Notes under the pieces: model-generated
What the model saw: only the letters and a program-made list of their open reading frames with translations
The model's database searches: none
What the model was told of the DNA's origin: nothing
Program-made: the position numbers and the translations under genes
From: Gonapodya sp. JEL0774
Taxonomy: Eukaryota > Monoblepharomycota > Monoblepharidomycetes > Monoblepharidales > Gonapodyaceae
DNA length: 16,524 nucleotides
Assembly (NCBI GenBank): GCA_027604505.1
Contig: JADIIX010000275.1
Coordinates: 1-16,524 of the forward strand
Direction: 5' to 3'
Shown: piece after piece, positions 1-9,758 of the stretch
Layout of the letters: the number at the start of each line of letters is the position of its first letter
How positions within the stretch are numbered: position 1 is the stretch's first letter

Positions 1-110
1 TTACTGGGTCCTGGCAGGTTGGTGTAGCTACTTAGGCAGTCTGGGATCCCTGGGCAGGTGAGATGACGGAGTGGCTCGCCAACCTGGAGCAAAATCTGAT
101 GCTGGAAAGA

Positions 111-124
111 TACTAGTACTAGTA
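111..124. repeat. Perfect 14-bp palindrome
   Basis: TACTAGTACTAGTA reads the same on both strands. It lies 17 bp before a second, longer inverted repeat, in a stretch with no recognisable coding sequence. Its function is unknown. It could be chance, or part of the terminal region of an unrecognised transposable element. Confidence 0.6.
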
Positions 125-140
125 GTTGTGTGCGTTTAGT

Positions 141-163
141 GTCTGTGCACCGGGTGCACAGAC
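141..163. repeat. Perfect 11-bp inverted repeat with 1-nt centre
   Basis: The arms GTCTGTGCACC and GGTGCACAGAC flank a single G, giving a near-perfect 23-bp palindrome. Such a structure could be a hairpin in RNA or a dimer-binding site in DNA. The surrounding 1-480 region shows no gene I can recognise and is followed by retroelement debris, so it may belong to an LTR or an untranslated region. Confidence 0.65.
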
Positions 164-512
164 CTCCTACTGCCCTTGTAATACTTGTACATCTGTATGT
201 CAGCCTGTCAATAAATTTGTGCGAAGGCGACCATCGTTTCTCAAGAACAAGGACTTAAGGTCCTAAAACCCTGTGTAATTTGATGCAAAATTACCTCAAA
301 TTGATGCTCAAAGTTACAGAGGGGAGCTCAAGGCGCTGGGAGTGGCCAGCAAACCTTTGGGAGGAAAAGCAATAACATTTTCTCCTGAAACAGAATCAAT
401 TTGTGAGTGCAGGGACAATTCAAAAGATGCTTATGTGATAATGGATATTGCCATATCATTTGATAGTCTACAGTAGCTAGACAATGAGAACGACAACCAA
501 AACCTTGTTTAG

Positions 513-659
513 AGGCTGGCTAAACAGTTTGATCCTAAGAATGATCCATGGGGAATTGCTCATTCTGAGCAAAATAAAGACACATTCTGTTGCCTCAAAG
601 ACGCATTTTTGAAACAGCTTTGGTCATTGTCTTGGCCAACCCTCATTTTGTCTGACTGA
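513..659 (+). pseudogene. Ty3/gypsy RNase H-connection-like remnant
   Basis: Between a TAG at 510-512 and a TGA at 657-659 the plus strand reads a peptide with the order K-x-D-P-W ... S-E-Q-x-K-x-x-F ... L-K-x-A-F ... L-x-x-L-S-D. This is the spacing of the connection between reverse transcriptase and RNase H in gypsy polyproteins, where the family pattern is roughly K-D-x-P-x-x-W-x-x-E-Q-Q-x-A-F-x-x-L-K. It is only about 48 codons long, and stops close upstream in the same frame show decay. The match is by eye and weak. It could be chance similarity. Confidence 0.3.
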
Positions 660-1007
660 CACTGGTTCTCTTGTGTAATTGAGTGACCAAGAATCCTCAT
701 GCTGGGGCTCATGGCCCATTAAGCCACTGTACACTTATAACCCATCCAACATGGCCATAGCCAGTAACAGTACCCACATTCTCCCAAAATAACAGCTAAA
801 ACATTAGCTGCTGTGGTGCTCATGCTTTACTGTTGGTATTGCCTTTAGATTACAGAGTATTTGCCATGTTACCAGATGTAATTGCACTTCACATGGAGCA
901 ATTCTCACAGCAGTGCACTTCAACCTGCAACTCAGAGGCATACATGATTCATACAAGCACATCAAACAATTCCTGAAGATTGTGGTGAAAATGACGTGCA
1001 AGTAAGC

Positions 1008-1369
1008 TCATTGGCTCGCTTCCCATGACACTGGAAACTGTAGCATTTGTGCTTTTCCATCAACCAACATCCCAGAACTGTTTTGAAAGTTTAGCCCTAG
1101 CACAAGTGGCTGTGGTAGGTTTCCCATAACATGCAACCACTGTATAATAGGTGGGCCACCCTTGATCGATATCAGAGCACCAAAAGTGCACCCATAAACA
1201 TAGCAAACATCACCGCAACTACCAGTGTCATGCAGATCTTGCATGCATTACTGATCTTCTGATAATCATACTTCCCCATAATAGACTTTTGGTGAACATC
1301 CACATTGAGGGCCAAAAAGTTACACCCCAAATCCAGTAGTGCTTCTGGAATATCCACAGCAAAGATTTT
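1008..1369 (-). pseudogene. Retropepsin-like (gypsy-type aspartic protease) remnant
   Basis: Two overlapping minus-strand frames together resemble a retroviral-type protease. The higher-coordinate part contains A-L-L-D-L-G-C, resembling the catalytic D-S/T-G (here D-L-G). The lower-coordinate part contains a hydrophobic strand followed by P-L-V-L-G-L-N-F, like the conserved I-L-G-x-D-F flap/helix segment, then S-G-M-L-V-D. The two parts are in different frames, joined by a shift near 1180-1245. The catalytic triplet is altered. Further stops follow below 1008, where a short A-V-R-I-A-P-C-E-V-Q-L stretch looks like the segment after a gypsy protease. It lies in the opposite orientation to the RNase H-like piece at 513-659, so the two are separate or rearranged fragments. 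Confidence 0.35.
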
Positions 1370-1509
1370 GGCTTAAACAAGTGCCCAACAATGCGTAACT
1401 GCCGCAGGGTCACTTTCATTTGACATTGGGGGTGTTCTACCATATGGGGAAAAAATGGTGGAAAATTCCGTGTAGTGTATGTATTTTGTATGTCATGTTT
1501 TTGGTGCAT

Positions 1510-2559
1510 GTAGCGTGCATGTTGTGTGTGTATGCTCTGTATGCTAGGGCCAGCTGGGTTGAGGCCTGCCGATTAGAAGACTGATGTCATACGACCATTC
1601 GCTCCCACTCCTGCCCCCCCACGCAGTTTTTGTGGTCAGAGTCCCGGGATTGCGCTAAGCCGAGATAGTGCTCAGCGGTGTATGCGACGTTTCGCGGCAA
1701 GCAAATGAATTCTGTCGTCGTGAGCTTCGGTGATGGATGTCTCGCGAAACCAAACCATGAGCACTGCCTCTTATATACCTGTTATTTGTAGCAACATGCA
1801 AGGCTTGCCCACCAGTTCCCCGTACGGTGATGGGACCTGTTGCTGATCAGGACACTTCCGTCCTCGGGATGATGTCTCCCTGTCGTTAAGGGTTCGTCAG
1901 CACGCATCAATTGCAGGCGATGATTTAGTTGCCTGAGTTGTCTGTTTCGAAAGCCTCTGTGAAAACCCTTACTCACTGAAGACGGTATCCATCATGTCCA
2001 TTCATGTCATCCACAGTCATCAAACATCCTTGAACTCTGCTCCATCAGTCTGCGCTCTCCTCTCATATCATGCGAGACAGGCGATAGTGCGAGTGACGGC
2101 CCATACGAATTGTGCGCGTTCCTGAATAAATTTGGTGCGAGAACTGTTGGTTGAATGTGGAATCGAACAACTCATATCACGGTTACACGATGTACTAATA
2201 GCCTCCAGTGTTTTTGGCTAGCGAGGACCTGAACGCGACCAGCGAGCAATAATCTTGCCGCATTTTGAAGGCTGTCAAGTATAATTAGACACAAGAGCTT
2301 GGTTTGGGCTTTTGACGGGGATTTGACTCAACCGTCATTTCGGTACATAGAGGTTCATTCCATCGGTGGTCGTGTTCAGTACAGGAAATGAATAAGCATA
2401 GGCTCATAGGAAGGTCATTTTCTCCGAGGAAGGCACTGCTTACAGGCCCCGCTCTTAGAGGCCTACGTTTTGCGAGCTGAGGGATTGTGAAACTGTCATA
2501 TCGCGAAATTGAAATGGAGATACTTCTCGCAAGCCACTAGTCCCTGAGGTAAACGAATT
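1510..2559. other. Long region without an assignable gene
   Basis: I find no recognisable protein family or RNA gene here. On the minus strand a TATA-like box (TATATAA, 1771-1778) precedes an ATG at 1758 that opens only a 28-codon frame. Another short minus-strand frame (64 codons, 1782-1976) has no recognisable features. The base composition is close to that of the neighbouring genes, so this could be untranslated, intergenic or a decayed gene. Confidence 0.5.
1771..1778 (-). promoter_or_regulatory. TATA-like box
   Basis: The minus strand reads AGGTATATAAGAGGC, a good TATA consensus, in a region without a defined gene. The only downstream ATG within 20 bp (1758) opens 28 codons. It may be the core promoter of an unrecognised minus-strand transcript or of a mobile-element fragment. 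Confidence 0.25.
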
Positions 2560-2940
2560 CAATTGCACCTCTCATGACTGGTGGTAATTTTGAGCATGTG
2601 AAGGGGCAGTCCAGGAATTGAACCAGCAAAGGCCCGTTGATTCCACAGTATTCAGTGACGACCTCGATCCATTTTTCATTGTCTTTGATGTTTTTGACTT
2701 GATTTGGAGGGAGGATAAGTTCGAAGTGGGCGGGGGATCACCGCAAGACAGAACACGAATAGAGAGCCCGAGGTGAGCGTAGTCACGACTGCACCAAAAT
2801 TTTTCCAAGGGACTGCGAGCGCAGCGATGGGCTGTACGGAGCGACACATCATCCGAGATATGACATTGAACAAGAGGCAGCCTACGTAGACTCACCTTCA
2901 CCCGGCCGAATGGTACGATTTTCCACCGGTTTTCCATCGT
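2560..2940 (-). CDS. Unresolved hypothetical protein, possible split gene
   Basis: An ATG at 2940 starts a minus-strand peptide (M-E-N-R-W-K-I-V-P-F-G-R-V-K) that runs into a strong 5' splice site (GTGAGT). A matching acceptor (CGTACAG) about 64 nt on keeps phase 0. The following exon reads P-I-A-A-L-A-V-P-W-K-N-F. A further phase-changing splice would reach a smooth frame containing D-N-E-K-W-I-E-V-V-T-E-Y-C-G and ending at a TAG near 2536. No family is recognised. The second intron is speculative, since its donor (GTGCAG) is weak. The gene would be head-to-head with the bS18m gene at 3352. An intronless 121-codon minus frame (2572-2937) over the same DNA is the alternative. Confidence 0.25.
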
Positions 2941-3239
2941 TCATTGATGTTTGAAACCCGCGGAAGGGCTGTTCGCCGCGATGTTTGTCCCGTTGGCCCA
3001 GTTCATGTCGGCGAGATCGGAAGAGGGAGGTCCAACATCACCGCGCATTACAGGCCGATGGAGACGGTGAAGCTCGACGGGCAGAGTGAAAAATTTAGCG
3101 ACTATCGACGAATGATAGTTTTTGCTGTCCAATTTCGGCATATTTTTGGTGGTGGGCAGAATCACGGCCACCACGCAATTGGTGGGGAGCAATTGAACAG
3201 CAGCTCAACATGATGACATACTTTCCGCAAAGAGTTAGT

Positions 3240-3351
3240 CAAAACTCTGTTTCTTCACTTTTCTGCATTCTCTGCCCAGTTCTCTCTGCTCGTTCGTCGA
3301 TTATCTCCTCGCTGCACTGTGCTTCCACTCTCGTACCGATTCGATGTGAGC
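3240..3351 (+). promoter_or_regulatory. Pyrimidine-rich presumed promoter/5' UTR of bS18m
   Basis: The plus strand from about 3245 is rich in C and T runs (TTCTTCACTTTTCTGC, TTCTCTCTGCTCG). Such CT-rich leaders are common just upstream of highly expressed fungal genes. It ends at the ATG at 3352, which I favour as the start of the ribosomal protein gene. No TATA box is obvious. Confidence 0.35.
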
Positions 3352-4154
3352 ATGAAGTAAGAATCGCAGATGATGCCGATTGAATGGAGTCCTGATATCG
3401 TTGTCTTGCTACCCTCAGGGCAGCAACGACAGTCATCGACTTTGAACTCGGTTGTATTCAACCAACCTGGAGGATCACCTCGTCGACTTCCCCACTCCAT
3501 TGGCGGTAGAGGAGGTTCGAATTCTGTTTAGATTGCAATTGCTCTGGAATTCATTAAGATTGGCGCTTACTGACGGTCCGTCTGTTTCCTAATCACTCTG
3601 CTACACCAGACAACAGCAGCAGAGGCCGACGGGATTTTCTGGAGGGCGAGGTGCGTATCCTGCAGTAGTCAAATTTTTATCTGTTGCTTCATATCTGTTT
3701 ACTCGTATTCTCAGCTCTATGCCCCACCCATGTTGAATGAAAGAAACGATGTCCGTTACAAGAAGGTCCTGGAGCGAGAGAGAGCTCGGAGACCCGACTA
3801 TCTTGAAATTCTCAACATCGATCCTCTGAAAGAATACAAGGTCAGTTTTGGGATTTCGCCGACAGCTAGCACTTGTCCTGTTGCCCGTGGTAATAAAGTC
3901 TGAACTGTCTCCCAGAACGTGCACCTGCTGGCCGAGTTCATGACGGAAATGGGATATATCAAGCCTCGAAGTCAAACAGGTGAGTTGCATATCTTGATTG
4001 CAAGATTGCCAAACATTCCAAATGCTCTCCACAACTGTCAACAATGCTTTTAGGACTTTCCATACTCAACCAGCGGAAAATTTCACGAGCAATTAGGAGG
4101 GCACAAAATATGGGATTACTTCCAATTGGTCACAAACTTGTGGATCTGAAATAA
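3352..4154 (+). CDS. RSM18: Mitochondrial small-subunit ribosomal protein bS18m
   Basis: This is a component of the mitochondrial ribosome small subunit, homologous to bacterial S18. The conserved core is clear over three exons: 3715-3840, 3916-3979 and 4054-4154, separated by introns 3841-3915 and 3980-4053 with clean GT/AG ends and matching phases. They encode ...L-L-A-E-F-M-T-E-M-G-Y-I-K-P-R-S then T-G-L-S-I-L-N-Q-R-K-I-S-R-A-I-R-R-A-Q and M-G-L-L-P, the S18 signature, ending K-L-V-D-L-K-stop. An exon ending at 3650 and intron 3651-3714 precede these in phase. The 5' end is uncertain. One model starts at ATG 3352, splices 3357-3418 (GTAAGA...CTCAG) and gives about 138 residues. Another starts at ATG 3370 in a different frame. 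The N-terminal part would be the mitochondrial targeting region. It is convergent with mL60, with 19 bp between stop codons. Confidence 0.9.
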
Positions 4155-4173
4155 ATTCTACACAAAAGTCAGG
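4155..4173. other. 19-bp gap between convergent stop codons
   Basis: The bS18m TAA (4152-4154, plus) and the mL60 TGA (4176-4174, minus) are separated by only these bases. No polyadenylation signal fits inside, so the two transcripts must overlap at their 3' ends and each signal must lie within the other gene. Confidence 0.85.
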
Positions 4174-4693
4174 TCATCCCTGCTCACCCAAATCTGGTAT
4201 ACCCCTTGGATGCGGTACTTTGGTAAAATGGGGGACCAAATGCAGACCCTTAATGTTCGTTCTACTACGCCGTGAGAACACGAAGTACTTTTCTCGCGCA
4301 AGGAGTTCGTGCTCCTTCGGTAGTCTCTGAGCTTCATTCTTTTTGAGAGCCACATGCGCAACGGAGACAATCCACGCGGGCATATGATGTAAGAACTGTT
4401 ACTTCATTTCACAGCCAAGATAGGTGACTTAGCACTCACTAATGCCCGCAAGCTGACCCCTGACTGTGACAGTGCAGAAATAACTTCGTCCACATCTTTT
4501 AGTCGCTTCCGAACGTTCCGTTTGCGAGTTTGGTTCATCTTCCACGGCCGTGACTCCTTCCTTGACGGGCATGTGTGAGGCGGGAGTAAGAAAGCATATT
4601 GTACGCTTGGTGTGAGGTTCAGAAGTTCACAACAGTTTCATACCAAAAAATGCCTCCAAGAAGAGCAAACGACGATCGGAAAGCACCGAGCAT
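4174..4693 (-). CDS. MRPL31: Mitochondrial large-subunit ribosomal protein mL60
   Basis: This is a mitochondria-specific large-subunit protein (yeast MRPL31 family). Three minus-strand exons, 4693-4644, 4560-4440 and 4338-4174, join in perfect phase to 111 residues, the usual family length of about 105-130. Exon 1 reads M-L-G-A-F-R-S-S-F-A-L-L-G-G-I-F-W, matching the family start (M-F-G-x-F-R ... L-G-G-L-L-W). Exon 2 holds the basic segment P-W-K-M-N-Q-T-R-K-R-N-V-R-K-R-L and V-D-E-V-I. Exon 3 has the hallmark L-P-K-E-H-E-L-L then E-K-Y-F-V-F-S. The introns (4643-4561 and 4439-4339) have GT...AG ends; the second donor is a perfect GTGAGT. The C-terminus is more divergent than typical. The start is fixed by the family N-terminus. 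It lies on the same strand as SEC8, 215 bp downstream of its stop. Confidence 0.93.
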
Positions 4694-4908
4694 TGGTAAG
4701 CACCGAGCGATGAACCGGGTGCGATGTTTCGGAATGGGTTGATTTCTATCGATAACGGAATGCGAGTATGTGGTGTGGTGCTTAGCTTCGATCAACGCGC
4801 AACGTGCACGACATTCATCGCGGATGGCTCATAAGATAACAACGAAAAGGAGATACAATTGATGATGCGTCGCTCTATAACTTTCTGAAATCAATCGCCA
4901 GGATGACA

Positions 4909-7900
4909 TTATACATCTCTATTTACAGCTTCGAGGAACAAGAGGGGTCGGGCAAGCTCAGCCTCAAACGAGGAGGAAATCTAACAAGAGCGGGAAGATT
5001 CAATCCAGAACGGACGCAAGCGATGCGTCACAATGGAGCTTACATTACTCAAATTCTGTTGTAGTGCATGGACATTTCGAGTAAGCTTCATCAGTCCATT
5101 CTTGTTGAGTTTTCGGATATATCGAAAGTCCGAGATCAACACCTGGGAAATGTAACAATTTGCTTAGTACGAAAACCTGAATAAATGCAACATTTCGCGA
5201 ACATTTGTCATAAGTTTCGCGAGACCGTCAAAAATGAATCTAACCGCGATACTGGTCAGCATCTGCATAGGCGTCTCAACATTAAAACTTCTTGTTGGCG
5301 ATCTCGTCTCACCGAACACGTCTCGCAGGAAGTGCAGCTGCAATTATCTCTTCCCCCCTCACAAGATCTGAATTTAGTGCTGAGACATAGGGATCAGGAT
5401 CTTGTGCCTCTTCTTCTAGAAAGTAGTTGCCCTGGATCTCGAGATAATTAACACCGAAAACCGGGATTAAATAATCTGAACGGTTCACCTCGCGCAGAGC
5501 CAAATCCAGATAGTACATGGAATGACATCGAAACTCAATCCTGAGGGCGAACAGGCACGTTCGTGCGAGTTGTTGGTACTGATTGAGAAGGGAGTCAAAT
5601 CTCCTGCACAAATGTAGCACATATTAGAGATGACCGCAGAGATGGAGCATCCTCTCAAACAAACTTTGATGTTTCGTCTTCCAAAGGTAAGACAATGTCG
5701 GTAGCGTCGTAAAACGAGGCCGGAAGAACCAGGCTCTCTTGTGACCACCATCGAGATAGCACATATCCCTACCGACGGGTGAGTTTAAAGACTCGTAGTA
5801 GAGCCCCAAACGTAGGTAACCCACAGCTCCCTCAGCCCCGTCGATGTTCGAGAGAGATTCACTGCTAGGACCTCGAACGGGTTTTTGAGTTTCCTCAAGA
5901 TCGTCGTTATTATTCCGAAGCTTGTAAATCTGTCGAACGAACCATTCCTGTAGATCGTTCAAAGTCACAACAGCAAATGCATGGTGGAAAGTGACTGTTC
6001 TCTCCCACCATACTGAAGTGCAAGTTCGCAACTGCCCAGAGCCTTTTGTGATCAAAAATTAGCTCACTTCGGTGAATACTTCGTTCTTTCTTGAGTTTCA
6101 TCTCCAAATTGAGTTCTTGTTCAGACAAAGTTTCGTTCAAGGAGGTGTCGTCGTCCTATGAGAACTGAATGGTTTGAAATGTAAATCGAGCAAGGTCATT
6201 AACGCCGCAAGACCCACATCTTGGTTGAGAAAATTGGTGTTCCTCGAAAGTATCTCCACTAATCCTTGGTCTTCGGCCCACACCGCACTAAGTATTGGCA
6301 TCTGATCAAATTGTTCGCCGGACGTTGATTCGGTTGAAAGGAGAGCTTGAGCGTCAAGAATTATATCATTAGGCGTGAATTGGTGTAGGAAAATGCTGAG
6401 CTAGATACCTCGAAATTTGGCGCTTCGAAACAAAAAATTCGAGTTTCATACACGCTAAATATAGCTGCTGGAACTAAAACACACTGGCACTTATCGTGAT
6501 ATCGTTTCAAGATCATCTCAATCATGTTCACGAACTCTTCTCGGTGTGCAGGAATGCGGTGCAACGTTCTGCAGAGTCCTTGAACAAGAACTATAAGAGC
6601 GATGGCGCTCTAACATATGAAGAAAAGGGCATCTATCAGCAAGAACTAACATTGAGCCTCCGATGTATTACCTTGATCAATGGGAAGGAGCTGAGCTCCG
6701 TATTAAGCTCCACACCAAATGCATCTTCATCTTTATCAAAGGGGCTATGAGCCTGTAGATTTTAAAGGTTGACGTCGAATACGAACCATTGATGAATTCT
6801 TGAAAGAATTGGAGGATGGTATCCTCTTGTTTGGGCAAGAATACATTGAGAATGAAGTCGTCGAGGAACATACGGAAATCGGAACCCTCTTGCGACCTGT
6901 GAAAACAGTTGATTAGGAACGAGTTACATTTACCCGGTGCGGACTGATTCACACACTTTACTAGGACAAGTCCACCAATGCGCTCCATGAATTGAATGGT
7001 GGGACGAAATGCCACTAAAACCCTCCGCCCGTCCGGTCTAATCAATAACTGGTGTCCTGAGGGCTCTTTACGACTCGCAAATTTGTCCGCAACAGCAAGT
7101 GTGTTTCGAGATTTGGACATCTCGACTGTGTCCTCTTTCAGTGCAGAGAATTTGGCGGTGGCATCTTGGTATGCAGCAGCAACAGATACGTCTGATGGAG
7201 ACTCGAGAATTCTGAAAATTGGATGCTGCGAACCATATTTGGATGAGATTGTAAGTCAAAAGCCTGGACAACAAGTTAAATCCCCACTTTAATCGCCCGA
7301 TCCTTGAGAGAACGAGTATCTCTGACGACGTCGTTGACACTGAACAATCCTCCACCACGAAAGTTTTTCCCTTCCTGCTGGCTGGTGAAGTAATCATAAA
7401 GGAGGGACTTGACCTGGATCGAATCCGCGTAGTTAGTGAGAGCGGCTGAACGTGCGGTTGCCTGTGGACTACCTCATTCTGAATGGCAGTCCAGACTTCG
7501 TGAATATCATAAGAAGTTCCCGACCCCGGTTCTAGGAATATGGCGGTCAACCAAGCAACCAGAAATGAGGGGTCTGCAAGCAATGGACCCACTGCTGCTA
7601 CTCTGTGCGGCATCTCGAATGACTTCGATGAGAAATAGGTGACCATGAACAATGATCTCCAACCGCTGGTACAATGACGACAAAAGGTCTTTCAAAGCCT
7701 CGGCCTCCGCTGTCTCGGAATCCAATCCGATCACATCGGGGATGTCAAGAAGGAAGGAATTGCTTCCTCGAGGCTTGCTGTCGGCGCTGACATCGTGCCT
7801 AAGCTCCAACAACAAATCAGACACGCTCAACATCTCTAAGGAGCAACCATACAAACCGGCCCCGCACTTCGTTTGTAGTCCGCTCCACCAGATCATACAG

Positions 7901-9524
7901 CTCTAAAGGAAGGCGTTGACGAATCACCTTTTTCGAAATCGGCCTATTAAGGTTCGGAATCTTCAGAGAGATTTATATCACAGAATCCATACATCTATCG
8001 TTTCCGGAATTTTGCCCAAGAGACGGAGACATTCAACCAGAACCTCCATGTAGTGATATGAGTCGAGCTCGGGGTTCACGTCAAGGTCTTCGAATATCTT
8101 CCGTGCGAATATAGTGTGAGGGCGCTGCATAGTGCTGACACCGAAAGCACTCAAACCTCATGTCGTTCTTCAGAATCCGCTAACAAGTCAAAATTCACGA
8201 AATTAAGTGCACACAGCCCCACAACAGCTCATTTGGGAACAGGAATACACACATGTCTTTGAACTGCGCGTTACCAATGATGTCACAGGTTGCCGGCGAA
8301 GGCGGCTTTCCCTTACAATGGTGGCCAATGCGTCAATCAAGGCATCAAAATTGTTGAGCCCTTTCACTAACGCACTTGCTACCTCGAGACTGGGTGACAC
8401 CACCGCCAACTCCGAGACCCTCAAAAGTGTTCGGTAAACGATCCGCACTGAAAGGACTCTTAAGATACACGTGCCTTTGTAGGAAGTGTGTTGGAGACGA
8501 TGATCATGGAGTTAGAAGCGAGACGTACCTATTTAGCTCCTCAATTAAGGTTTCATGTAGAGTCTTCAGTACAGGGGTCAACATTGGGATTGCTGTAAAT
8601 CAGCAATGTAGGAGAACCATACCCACGTTCCTCAAAGTTTGGAACTGTTGTCGTAGATCCACCAAGGCGCCGATGCCTGTATAGTGCTGATGTTCCATGG
8701 TCCTAATTGAGCTGAGTAGCAATTTTGTGGCATTCAGGAAGAACTTTCCACTTATAAGGTTCTCTAAGCGATCTGGAGTCTTCCGCAAATCATCACTAGA
8801 AACAGAGTCATCTCTCTTCCATGTTCAGGAAGTGTCTCTACACAAACTCACATCACATCAATGATCTGAAGCATATCCTTGTACTGTACTTCCCGTGTCC
8901 ACAGATCAAGCAAGTCATTTCTCTTGCATTGAAGAAGATGTCGGCATTGTTCCATGTGAACTTTCATGTCATCAATCCTCTTCTGGGATTCTGCGTGACA
9001 AGAAATGAAGTGCACCACCAATCATTATTCGTCAGTTTCAAGAGCACGACACTCACCCACTACATTGTCCACTACTCCACTGAACGTGTGAACACTTGTG
9101 TTAAATGCCTGAAAGTGCTCTGTGTACCAAAGTGGGAACCGATGGACGCATTACATTGGTTCAAAATCAACTTACCGTTCACAAGGATGTCCATAGCCTT
9201 TTCAAGTCGCTGTAGCATACTATTGAACGAATCATAATCCCTGCCCAACGAGCTATTGTCCAACAACGAAAGTGCTGTCAGAACAGAATTGAACTTTCCA
9301 GTTTCAACATTTAAGAAGAAATGCTGTCATTGCTCGGGGACAACACTGTATCAGAGGTGTCATACACTCACATCTTGGTCGGTCATGAAATCCCATTTCT
9401 GCGATATCTCGGCATAAATGCGCTCAACGTAGGGATCCATGGGTCCGTCCCTCTCAGGAATGTCATAACCATTTCTGGTGTCACCTTTTCGCTCAACTAG
9501 AACCCTGCTTGACCTTCCGTACAT
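4909..9524 (-). CDS. SEC8: Exocyst complex subunit Sec8 (EXOC4)
   Basis: Sec8 is a subunit of the octameric exocyst that tethers secretory vesicles at growth sites on the plasma membrane. Recognised segments in order: W-D-F-M-T (9400); L-L-D-N-S-S-L-G-R-D-Y; E-H-F-Q-A-F-N; R-L-E-N-L-I-S-G-K-F-F-L (8760); L-R-L-L-G-K-I-P; I-R-Q-R-L-P-L-E-L-Y; L-K-D-L-L-S-S-L-Y (7690); G-H-Q-L-L-I-R-P-D (7040); H-R-S-E-L-I-F-D (6070); E-W-F-V (5945); R-I-E-F-R-C (5540); L-I-S-D-F-R-Y-I-R-K-L (5130). In-phase exons: 9524-9372, 9293-9176, 9119-9057, 8990-8852, 8813-8623, 8592-8529, 8474-?, 8124-7993, 7927-7857, 7798-7602, 7531-7473, 7413-7288, 7225-6783, 6744-6672, 6609-6485, 6422-6409, 6345-6218, 6155-6009, 5947-?, ?-5665, 5603-5489, 5431-5313, 5251-5203, 5142-5044, 4980-4909; about 1000 residues, as usual for the family. 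Unresolved: 8124-8474 and about 5745-5820. Start 9524 is the first ATG in frame with the N-terminal motif; an upstream exon is possible. Confidence 0.92.
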
Positions 9525-9758
9525 ACGAAGAAAGTGTTGGGATGGGAGCGCATGTGACCAAAGCACCACTTCGCTGTGGCCTCCTGGTAGGTAGGGAGGC
9601 TGGTTCCAACCACAATAGAGAAACTTTCTACCCCATTCACACAAGATCCAGAACACCTAAGAACAAACGGCCAAACATCGCACACTTATACATATCAGGC
9701 CAGCAAATCACCCCCATTGAGACGTGTCCGGTAGTGGCTGTCAACCACCGATATCGTC
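9525..9758. promoter_or_regulatory. Divergent intergenic region, SEC8 / helicase
   Basis: These 234 bp separate the inferred SEC8 start (minus) from the helicase-like start (plus). They must contain the SEC8 promoter unless SEC8 has an upstream exon; a minus-strand open frame continues to about 9656, so part may still be transcribed or coding. I see no clear TATA box or repeated operator. Confidence 0.4.

Noticed and set aside
2944-3213. Plus-strand 89-codon frame
   Set aside because: No family, no promoter signal, and overlaps an equally open minus-strand frame; insufficient evidence for either.
4650-4984. Plus-strand split frame starting M-P-P-R-R-A-N-D-D with a GTAAGC donor and phase-matching acceptor
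   Set aside because: It is antisense to mL60 exon 1 and to the last SEC8 exon, both of which are firmly identified by family similarity.
5068-5184. Plus-strand 38-codon frame M-D-I-S-S-K-L-H-Q...
   Set aside because: It is the complement of the conserved SEC8 C-terminal exon 5142-5044 and its upstream intron.
6911-6955. Possible SEC8 intron (GTAAAT...TCACAG with CTAATCAAC branch-like word)
   Set aside because: The frame is open across it and the most obvious splice shifts the frame; exon 7225-6783 keeps correct phase without it.
6496-8684. Many plus-strand open frames of 68-102 codons
   Set aside because: All lie opposite SEC8 exons, with no family resemblance or own splice structure.
8821-9237. 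Plus-strand 138-codon frame
   Set aside because: Antisense of SEC8 exons 2-4, whose minus-strand translation matches Sec8 clearly.
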